Positions 1 to 16,672 of a DNA stretch of 27,364 nucleotides are shown piece after piece. Each line of letters opens with the position of its first letter. The first letter of the stretch is position 1. Made by a program: the position numbers and the translations under genes. Below the pieces are notes generated by a model. It had not been told where the DNA came from. It made no database searches and was given only the letters and a program-made list of their open reading frames with translations. The stretch comes from Pigoraptor vietnamica (lineage: Eukaryota; Opisthokonta; Filasterea), in contig CALSCQ010001944.1 of assembly GCA_943704525.1 (NCBI GenBank), positions 1-27,364 on the forward strand. The letters run 5' to 3'.

Positions 1-143
<143 letters not shown>

Positions 144-144
144 G

Positions 145-8257
<8,113 letters not shown>

Positions 8258-9043
8258 CGGTCCGCTACAACCCCTCCAGCCGGCACTTCAGTTGTGGTGC
8301 CAGCTGTCTTGCAAAGCACGGGACGCATTTGTGTGAGACGGATGCGTGACCCAGTGCTGTCTCCCGGCACGCCAGTTGCCGGAAGTCAAAAAAGAATAAT
8401 AACAAACTTTTTTGTGTCTCTATCTTTATGTCTGTAATGTGAAAAAGTGGTACTGAATTGTAGGGCATTTCAAGATCTACTTTTTGTATGCATTGCAATA
8501 CAACTCTCCATTGCTCAGTAAATCGAATTCTGTCTCGCCTTCGACGATTGACAGTGGTGCCATTTTTCGCCCCTTTGGAGCCCTAAATTTCAATGTCGAT
8601 CGCCCGGCGCATTGCGCCCCTAAAATTTGCGATAAAAGCTTTGTTTCACCTTGCCATTTTTCCAAACATTCTCGAACGGATGCCATTCACACTCATTCAC
8701 CTTTTAGTAGGCCTGTGTGCATATAGCGCAATACCTCACGGGGTGACAAAAAACTTGAACGAACAGAGTCAGATTTCGCGCCCAATCGATCTTCCCGCCC
8801 GTTCTTTTTAACGCGCGTGGTGCAGACGGAAAGGGGTCGTCGCAGTCATTCAAAAGGACTAATCGGCGACGAGAGCAAGGCGTGATCGCGCAGCTATCAC
8901 TCTCCTCTACACACCGACTCGCTTTGAACGTACTTGTCGTTTGCCGCTGCGTCGAGTCGTGTTGTAACTTGCGGCGACACACGGACCACGAGTGAGCGCG
9001 CGCGTCGCACCGGTGGACACACGGCGCATGCGCGGCCGCTGCG
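8258..9043. other. Intergenic: kinase 3' UTR and T-box gene upstream region
   Basis: This 786-nt stretch is more AT-rich than the flanking genes. Just after the kinase stop are two small inverted repeats: CCGGCA/TGCCGG (8364-8369 with 8377-8382) and CAAAAAAG/CTTTTTTG (8387-8394 with 8407-8414), with AATAATAA between the second pair. They may be 3' UTR hairpins near the poly(A) region. A CCAAT motif lies near 8783, about 260 nt before the T-box start codon. Several short open frames exist on both strands, but none has the codon bias of the neighbouring genes or a recognisable domain. I see no RNA gene. Confidence 0.6.
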
Positions 9044-10573
9044 ATGGCGGCGCATCCGCAAGGGGCGGGAGTTCCCTTCTCCGAGTTTCGCCTCCCGGCC
9101 GATTTCAACGAGCAACATCAGCAGGGCGAGTGGGGCGGCATCGGGGGCGGACCCAAGCCGACAATCACGCTCATGAACGAGGCGCTGTGGCAGCAGTTCA
9201 ACCAGCACACGAATGAGATGATCATTGCGAAGAAGGGGCGGTGCCTCTTCCCCGTCCCGCGGCTGACGATCGCCAATCTCGAGCCCGAGGTGCTCTACAC
9301 GGTCGCGGTGGACTTTGTGCCCGTCGATTCGGTGCGGTGGAAGTACGTGGACGGGCGGTGGATGGAGGGCGGGAAGGGGGAGAAGCACGTGCTCGCGTCG
9401 GTGCACGTGCACCCGGACTCTCCGCACTCCGGGGCGTTTTGGATGAAGAAGGAGATTGCGTTTGACACTGTCAAAGTGACCAACAAGTTCAACAACGAGG
9501 GGCACATCGTCCTCAACACGTTTCACAAGTACCGCCTGCGCTTCCACATCATCAAGATTAACGAGCCCTTGCAGGAGCCGACGATCATCAAGACAGAGTC
9601 GTTCCCGGCGACCGACTTTATTGCGGTGACGTCCTACGTCAACGAGCACATCAAGTTTCTCAAGATTAACAACAACCCCTTCGCGCGCGCGTTCAAGATG
9701 GACAAGGAGGCGTCGGCGGGCGCTGCGCAGGCCGGCGGCCCGGGGCACGACAACACCGACTCGAACGACGAAGGCGAGGACAGCGAGCACGAAGGCGGCG
9801 GCGCTCCCCCGGCACCGCACGGTCCCTCGCAAGCGGCCGCGCCCGGCAGCAACAAACGCAAAGCCGCCGCACTCGGACCCATGAGCACGCTGTCTGAAAT
9901 CGAGGAGGCGGCGGCCGCGGCCCCGGACGTGCGGGAGAAGCTTCCCAGCCTGGACATGGACCGCCCGCTGAAGGTTCTCGTCGTGGACAGCGACACGGCC
10001 GTGCACGGGCTCGTGACGTCGCAGCTCGGCGGGCGCGGCTTTAACGTCAAGTGCGTCGCGGACTCTGCGAGGGCGTGGGACTTGCTCAGTCAAACGATGG
10101 ACGACGCGGCGGCGCAGGAGGGTGACAACGGCGACCCCGACAGGCGCCCGTACGACATTGTCCTCACCGAGATTGCCGGCGAGGGACTGGACGGCCTCGC
10201 GCTGATGCGGCGCATTCGCGGGCCCCCGACGCTGGCGTGCACGGCGGTGACGCTCATGTCCGTGGACAACCACCCGGCGGCTGCGGACACGTGCGTTTCG
10301 GAGGGCGCGGACGACTACATGACCAAGCCGCTGTCGATTGACCTGTTTGCGCGGCGGGGGCGGACCTGCGTGGAGAAGAGGCGATGGAAGGCGCGGGAGC
10401 GGTGGATTACGACGGCGCTGCGCGACGAAACAAAGCGGCTCGCGGAGCTTGAGCGGGTGCGCGAGATGCTCAACGTGCAGAGCGAGACAAAGGCGCGCAA
10501 GGTGGACGAGCTCAACGAGGAGGTGACGCGCATGAGGATGCGCATTTCGGGGACGTCGGCGACGGCGCGTTGA
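9044..10573 (+). CDS. T-box transcription factor fused to a PRR-like pseudo-receiver domain
   Basis: Intronless, 509 residues, start chosen at the ATG shortly before the T-box. T-box domain at residues about 41-219: ALWQQF, NEMI, KKGRCLFP, RWKYVDGRW, HPDSPHSGAFWMKK, NTFHKY, FIAVTSYVNEHI and NNPFARAF match family signatures in order with normal spacing. Residues 220-306 form an acidic, Pro/Ala-rich linker with a small basic patch (NKRK). A receiver (REC) fold follows at about 308-440: KVLVVDSD (310-317), IVLTEIAGEGLDGLAL, LMS (Ser406) and DDYMTKPL (Lys428). The phosphoacceptor position is Glu376 instead of Asp, and the second residue of the acidic pair is Ser316, as expected for a pseudo-receiver of the plant PRR type (typical DLILTE). 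Residues about 440-509 are charged and heptad-like, probably a coiled coil. Inferred role: a nuclear sequence-specific regulator whose receiver domain serves protein-protein contact rather than phosphorelay. The single uninterrupted frame argues against an annotation-made fusion. Confidence 0.95.
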   Translation: MAAHPQGAGVPFSEFRLPADFNEQHQQGEWGGIGGGPKPTITLMNEALWQQFNQHTNEMIIAKKGRCLFPVPRLTIANLEPEVLYTVAVDFVPVDSVRWKYVDGRWMEGGKGEKHVLASVHVHPDSPHSGAFWMKKEIAFDTVKVTNKFNNEGHIVLNTFHKYRLRFHIIKINEPLQEPTIIKTESFPATDFIAVTSYVNEHIKFLKINNNPFARAFKMDKEASAGAAQAGGPGHDNTDSNDEGEDSEHEGGGAPPAPHGPSQAAAPGSNKRKAAALGPMSTLSEIEEAAAAAPDVREKLPSLDMDRPLKVLVVDSDTAVHGLVTSQLGGRGFNVKCVADSARAWDLLSQTMDDAAAQEGDNGDPDRRPYDIVLTEIAGEGLDGLALMRRIRGPPTLACTAVTLMSVDNHPAAADTCVSEGADDYMTKPLSIDLFARRGRTCVEKRRWKARERWITTALRDETKRLAELERVREMLNVQSETKARKVDELNEEVTRMRMRISGTSATAR

Positions 10574-11376
10574 GGCACGCGCCTTTGGTGGGGCGTGCGT
10601 GCGTCGACCGCGCGTTCCTGTTCGCTCGTCTTGGCCCGCTGTGCGTTGCGTTGCGGCCGTGTTGCGTTCTTCTTGGCTCGCTGCGTTTGCGTTGCGTGCG
10701 TTTGCGTGAGCGTTGCGCGTGCGCGTTTGCGGCGCAGAGTCAGTACATACGGAATTTGTGGACACGCGCCCTGTATTTTAGAGTGGAAAGACATGTACTT
10801 GCACGTAGTTTACACACGCTGCCGAACAAATAATGGCTCAAATGGGCCGGAACATTTAAGTTTTCACAAAATTTTCATTCGCGTCCCACTCCATGAGACA
10901 GGAGACGCCTTCTTCTCACAGGGCAAGAGCAAGTGTGCGAGAGGGAGTTCGCGCTGAAGCACCCCCGTCGCAGATAGCAACGCCGCGGCCAGACACAGAC
11001 GCAGGCCACATCACACCAAAACAGTCTTGCGGCGCCCAACGGGCACCGGTCAGTGACACGCGTCGCCGTCGCAGGGACAGCGAGAGGCGTCGACATCCGT
11101 ACGCAGTCGTGGCTTCACCAAATTAAAAGGCAGGTGAGCCCACGCGGCGAAGGAGCCGAGTCGTAGTTCAACGCGCACGCGCACGCACAAACGCAAGCGG
11201 AGCGAAACGCGGCGAGAGCAATACGAGAGAGACAAGAGACGATACGCGCGGGTGCTGGCCGGGTGCTATCAAGCCCCCGGGTCCGAATAAGTGAAGCGAT
11301 ACGCAATCGAAAGAGGGAGCGCCGAGTGGCATCTCCAGTCAGTGTGTGTGTAGAGAGAGAGAGAGGCAAAGGGCCC
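10574..11376. other. Convergent intergenic spacer (two 3' UTRs)
   Basis: This spacer holds the 3' sides of the T-box gene (+) and the polyQ gene (-). An AATAAT near 10829 could be a poly(A) signal for the T-box transcript. Open frames here are short, overlap in several frames and show no domain. I see no tRNA, terminator-like hairpin or mobile element. Confidence 0.5.
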
Positions 11377-12387
11377 TTAGTTGCCGACAAACATGTCGCC
11401 GTCCGAGAGCACCTCGCGAATGAGGCGCGCCTCGAGGCTCTGCGTGAGCGGGCAGAGGTCCATGACGTCGCCCCCGACCTGGTCAAAGTAGCACGGCACG
11501 AGGTCGTCCTCGTCGTCCGCCAGCGTCGTCGCCGTGGGCGCGGGAGAGTACGTCGCGACCGACACCATGTCGTGCACGTTCTGGTACGCGGCGACGGCGT
11601 CCTCCGGCTCCTCGACGACCATCGGGGGCACGGGGTGCAGCAGGTTGAGCATGCGGAGGTTCTCGGGCGTCGCCGCGAGCACAGACGCGGGCGCGGGGGC
11701 GGCGGGGAGGCCAAACTGCATCTGGACGTGGCGCTGGATCTCCTCGACCTCCTCGTCGCTGAAGGGCGACTCGGGGCGCTGCTGCGGATGGCCGTGGTAC
11801 GCGACAAACGGGGACGCGCCCTGCGACATCGGGAGCGCCAGCGTCTGGGGCGCCTCCGGCTGGAGCTGCTGCTGCTGCTGCTGCTGCTGCTGGGGCGTGA
11901 CCATGAAGACGACCATGTAGGGCTGCTGGGCGGGCGCAGCGGCGAGGGGCGTCGGGGAGGGCGCCGGCGACTGGGCCATGGGGGACGCAGACTGGTCCTG
12001 CTGCTGCTGCTGCGACTTCTTGCCCTTCGAGGCCTTGGCAGGCTTGGGGCGCGAAAACGAAAACTCAAACATGTTGGCGCGCTGGTGCTCCGAGACGCCC
12101 GCCCACGACTGCGTGAGGCGGCGGGGGACCGTGTTGCGCGTCGGCGTCGAGCTGACAAAGCCCGGCGACGGCTTCGGGGGCGCGCTGTTGCGGCGCTCGA
12201 CCGTCTTCGACTCGGCGGCCACGGGGACCGTCGCGGGGGCCGTCGCCATCGAAGACTCGCTGATGGAACGCTGGAGCTGGCGCTGGAGGTACTTGCGGTG
12301 GTTCACCTTGCGCTTGATGCCGGCGGGCTCGAGCACGGCGCGGATGCGCTTGTTGTAAATGTTGTCCACGAAGTCGACGAGGTCCAT
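11377..12387 (-). CDS. Q/P-rich protein of unknown function
   Basis: Intronless, 336 residues from the ATG at 12387; a longer frame to 12417 would need a GTG start. I do not recognise the family. The N-terminus (about 1-50, beginning MDLVDFVDNIYNKRIRAVLE) is the most structured part, with a helical acidic start and then a basic K/R-rich stretch up to RQLQRSISESS, which could be a nuclear localisation or binding motif. The middle is low complexity: Ser/Pro/Ala-rich, a lysine patch (KASKGKK), one Q5 run and one Q9 run encoded by CAG repeats (plus-strand CTG near 11870-11890). The C-terminus is acidic and hydrophobic (DDEDDLVPCYFDQ, then DGDMFVGN), like an activation region. A nuclear regulatory role is plausible but only inferred from composition. 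It faces the T-box gene tail to tail, so the two do not share a promoter. Confidence 0.75.
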   Translation of the reverse strand: MDLVDFVDNIYNKRIRAVLEPAGIKRKVNHRKYLQRQLQRSISESSMATAPATVPVAAESKTVERRNSAPPKPSPGFVSSTPTRNTVPRRLTQSWAGVSEHQRANMFEFSFSRPKPAKASKGKKSQQQQQDQSASPMAQSPAPSPTPLAAAPAQQPYMVVFMVTPQQQQQQQQQLQPEAPQTLALPMSQGASPFVAYHGHPQQRPESPFSDEEVEEIQRHVQMQFGLPAAPAPASVLAATPENLRMLNLLHPVPPMVVEEPEDAVAAYQNVHDMVSVATYSPAPTATTLADDEDDLVPCYFDQVGGDVMDLCPLTQSLEARLIREVLSDGDMFVGN

Positions 12388-13604
12388 GGCTGGTTCTGTG
12401 TCTGTATGTGCGCGCACGCGTGTGCACGACGTTTGTCTTGAGACGAGGGGGGGTTGGACTCGGCGATCCGAAGTGTAAACACAGTGTCGTTGCTTGTGTT
12501 TGAGCGTTGGAGAGAGAGAGAAGAGTGCGGAGGGGAGGAGAACACCCCGATAATTTTTTCTCCTTTAAAAGTCGGTTTGTTTTGCCAAAGAGGCGGTTGA
12601 AAAAACCCGAGATGTACACTGCGACGATCTATTGAGCGAGTGAAAGGGCGAGAGGGGAGATGCGCGGCGTGGTGTGTGTGGTGCGAGGGCCGTTGCAGCG
12701 TGTGTAGTGTCGTGGAAAGCCCCGCCGATTCACTATTGCCCAAGTATGGAGCGCGCTAAGCCACGCTTGATAATTGCGCTGTTATCGGCTATTTCTCAGT
12801 ATTCGTGATCTATTGTCATCGACCGAATCGGATACATTAGGCATAGAGGGAGAAATCACAAATTAAGTGAAAACAAAGTGTCCGCTTTCGCAACCCTCGT
12901 GCGTCACAAAGTAAAACCGACCAATCAGAGTGCACGTGTGACGCAGTGGCCGTTTCCTTTTATGGTCAACGCCTTCCGCTTCCTATTCCGTCACCTGCGT
13001 GTGGTAGTGACGACTTTTGAGCCCATATAATGACGTATTTGCTATTGTGACGCAATTTAATACCACGAAATGCCGTCATAACAGCCCAAAAGTCGTCATT
13101 TGCCGACACCAAATGTCGTCACTCATTTTTGTTACGCTGTTACGCAACGGGTCGAAGGTAACCTGCGGACAGTGTTCTCACTGCTTGCATGCACCCGCCA
13201 TACGTCGGCAGTCCCTTTGCTAACCAGGGACTGCGGGCAACCCCCCGCTCTGTAACAGAGCCATTTTCGGCAATCGAGCGTGGATAGGCAGGCATTTCTA
13301 TGCGGCGCCCTTCACTTCTAGCCGGCATCAAGCCCTCTCCGATCCTACGCAGAGGAATGTGGCCACCATAACAGGAAGTGCGGGCAAATCCCAACAGACG
13401 TGTGCAACAAAATGGCTGTGACTTTGAGGCTCGCACGCGTGGAGTGTTACCCTCCCTCACGGTCCCTTTAGGTGTCAACGCCAATTTCCAAGCAAGGCAA
13501 CTTTGTCGCGTCCTTGGCCCGAATTGGCTCGACCAACAGACTCCATTTACGGTTTGTGCTTCCAAACAAGAGTAATTTGGCTTTTACTATTGCGCGCCCT
13601 GTGG
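12388..13604. other. Long intergenic region with CCAATCAG, TGACG boxes and a palindrome
   Basis: This lies upstream of the polyQ gene and downstream of the RasGAP stop. It contains a full CCAATCAG box (12921-12928), several TGACG/CGTCA elements (near 12903, 12940 and 12989, and in the palindrome at 13006-13123) and, on the minus strand at 13140-13565, a 141-codon open frame. That frame has no ATG until about codon 79, overlaps no recognised domain and is not called a gene. The part up to about 13150 is AT-rich compared with the genes. Confidence 0.55.
13006..13123. repeat. 118-bp imperfect palindrome with symmetric TGACG/CGTCA boxes
   Basis: The outer arms AGTGACGAC (13006-13014) and GTCGTCACT (13115-13123) are perfect complements, and pairing continues with gaps toward the centre at about 13064.5. 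TGACG starts at 13008, 13031 and 13048; CGTCA ends at 13078, 13098 and 13121. The two outer pairs mirror exactly and the inner pair is off by 3 nt. The left boxes are followed by TTTG- or TTT-like sequence and the right ones preceded by CAAA or AAA. A second arm pair, TGACGACTTTTGAGC (13008-13022) and GCCCAAAAGTCGTCA (13084-13098), matches at 14 of 15 positions. It may be a MITE-like element with terminal and subterminal repeats, or a clustered bZIP/CREB-type binding array. No clear target-site duplication is visible. Confidence 0.7.
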
Positions 13605-16199
13605 CTAGAGGTTCTCCTTGAGCCTCTCCACCTCGTCCCTTAGGTCCATCACCATCCGCTGCAGCTCCATGCGCGCCTTTGTCTCCTGCAACAGCCGCTC
13701 GTTCATCGTCGACAGCTGCGCGGCCAGCTCCATGTCGGACGGAAGCGACGGCGCCGAAGCCCCCGTCGACGCGGCGCCGCCCCGCATCACCTCGCGAATG
13801 ACCGCCACGTCGCCCTGTAGTGCCTTGAGCTCGGTGGCCAGCTGCGCGCTCACGCCGATCGAGGATCGCAGCGCGCTCAGCTTGGACGCGACCTTGGTGC
13901 ACCACGCCTTCATGTCGGCCACGTCGTTCGTGAGCTGCTCGACCTGTTGGGCGAGCACGCCCTGCGCCGCCTGCGCCACGGCGGCGTCCGAGAGGCTCAC
14001 TTGCGACGGATTGCGCGAGTGTTGCTGTGCACGCGGCGACTGCGGCTGCGGCGGGAGTCCGGGCTTGGGTGCGTCGGGGAGTGGCGGGGGAGTCGAGTTG
14101 TCCATGGTACCTGCGCGCGGGGGCAAGGCCCGCTTCGGCGGCAGTGCCAGATTGTCCGACGACCCCTTCGAGGGCAGGCGCGCGTGGCCCAAGCCGCCCG
14201 ACGCCATGTCGTCGCCGTGTACGGACTCGCGGTTCTTCGGTGGGTAGCGACCGCCGTCTAGGATGCTGTCGAGGTCGGCGAGCGTCATCTTGTCCTCCTC
14301 CTTCTTCGATTTGCTGTTGTGTCGGAACGCAAGGGGAGGGTGTCAGCCGAGGTGAACGTGTTTGTGTCTGTATTATGTGTTTGTGGTGTGTGTGTGAAGA
14401 TGAGTATGATGTGCATTTGCACATGCGTATGTGTGCGTGTGAGCGTGTGATCTGCGATGGGTGCATTGCCGTGCAATTGCACATACCTCTCCTCGTGGTC
14501 GTCCCCCTTCTTCTTTTTCATGAAATCCACCAACTGTGCGTTTGCGACAGCAGCGTGAGATGGACACACACACACACACATGCACACGCACACACACACG
14601 CACACACACACACACACGCGCGCACGCACACACACACGAGCGCACAGACACATATACATACACACACGCACACACACGCAAACACATGCACACACACCCG
14701 TACGCACAACCCCCATTTACACGCGCATAAACACATACACAAAGACACACACGCATCCAAGCCGCATTATAGCACAGCACACCACGCAACCCGCGGCAGC
14801 AGCCTTGCACAGCACGCATCCCCGCCATGTCGCCACACCCACCTGTGCATGCATCGCCTTCTTCATCGTGAGGCCGCGCTTGTGCTTCTCTTCCTTGTGC
14901 TTTTCCTTGTCGTCGTCCGCGGACTCGTTACGCCGCAATTCCTCCACCATAAATGCCTTCAACGTCTGCTTGGCCGGCTTTGTGGGTTCGCCGAGCTCGC
15001 CAAAAATCGCCGCCAAGGGCGCCACGTCCTGTAACCACGCACACACACACATGCACACAAACCCATACATACGTGTGAGCGGCGCACGAAACCTATGCAT
15101 TCCTACGCGCACGCATTTCTTTACGTTCTGCCGTACTTCTCCAACAAACTTACGTGCCAATAGCCACACATCGATACGAAGCCGCTGTTACGTGCACACG
15201 ACTAGCAGACACACACACACACACGCACACAGAAACACACAACACAGTGGCGTCCACGCACCTTCCCATGTTCTCCGTACAGCTTCTCGATCTTCTTGGC
15301 GCTTTGGTGCATGAGATAATATAACGACGCCGCGCCGTCGCTGACCACGGCGGTGGGAAGCGCAATGTCCAGACACGAAAAGTCATCCGCGCCCACGGTC
15401 TGCGCCAATAGCGTGTCACGGGAACAGCATATTGAGCCTCTTCACTTTCACCTCCATGCACACTCAAACGCCCCCCCCTCTTTCCCTCCTCCATCACACA
15501 CACACACACACATACACTCAACGTCACCTACGGCCCCTTCACTCACATCGTAAGAAAACCCTACTCTCTTCCATTTCCCTCTCAAACGGCACAATTGCGA
15601 ACGTTCCGCACGCTCGCGAACTCGGGACACAAAGAACACGCCACGCACCGAAATATTGTTGAGGAAGAGGTGGACGTTCGGCTTGACGTCACGCAGGAAT
15701 TGGTTGGCGTTGAGCATGTAGGGCTCGTTGGCGCCGAATTCCGTCCCGCTCGCCATGTTCTGCAGCGTCTTGGAGATGAGGACGAGGTTCTTGCGCACCT
15801 GCGGCTGAACGGCCGTCTTGACCAGCTCAAAGCCCTCTGCGAGGGCCCGGAGAAGAATGCACCGGTGAGACACATAACATAGTCCACTTTGCACTGTCCA
15901 AGTGCATGGTACACGCATGCGCACGTGTCACAAGCGAGCTAATAACAAGCGTAAGTCCTATGTCACAACTGCGCTAATAGCATGCGCGTGCGCCAGTTGA
16001 AAGAGATGAGCGGCCTCCCCCCACCTGGCGATACCACGGCCGGGCAGAAGAACCGGAGGAAAACAAAGCCGCCAATGGCAATGTCCACCTTGTCCGGATA
16101 ATCGCGCCCGATGATCTGAGAGAGCATCGAGAACATCTGCTTCACAGCCCTGCGAGTGTGGTGTAGTTGGTGTGTGTGTGTGTGTGTATGTATGTGTGT

Positions 16200-16241
<42 letters not shown>

Positions 16242-16635
16242 ATTGGTGAAAGAGGTAACAAACGAGCAATGATGAGAAAGATGACAGTACGAAGACACGT
16301 GTTGCGCTCTAACCAACAAAACAACGCACCATACCAATATAGAGCCACACGTACTTTGGGCACTGGGACTCCCCAGCGAGGATGGCGTCGAGCAGTGTCT
16401 CCGTGAACAGAAGCAGCTTGTCAAAATTCTTCTTCATCGTCGACACGCTCAAATCCTTCGCCGCCTTGTTCGGGTCCACCTGCCACCGCACGCAAGATCA
16501 GCCGGTGGCAAACGACACAACTGGCCACACTGCCACGGGCAACGAGACAGTTGAGGCCAACTAAACAGCGCTAGCTCACGCACGTTGAATGCAAGTATAT
16601 GGAGGAAAAGGTTGCATCTCCGCCCACACAGCCCG

Positions 16636-16672
<37 letters not shown>

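Noticed and set aside
8477-8686. 69-codon minus-strand ATG frame in the kinase/T-box spacer
   Set aside because: Plus-strand frames overlap it, it lacks the codon bias of neighbouring genes, and it has no recognisable domain or splice partners.
8897-10765. 622-codon minus-strand frame opposite the T-box gene
   Set aside because: It is a GC-bias shadow of the T-box/receiver gene. It is Arg/His/Val-rich with no domain, while the plus strand has clear homology.
11115-12158. Alternative-frame Arg/Ser-rich product within the polyQ gene, and a plus-strand frame at 11263-12441
   Set aside because: Both follow from the GC-rich codon pattern of the real frame. The Ser/Arg richness is a frame-shift effect, not an RS domain.
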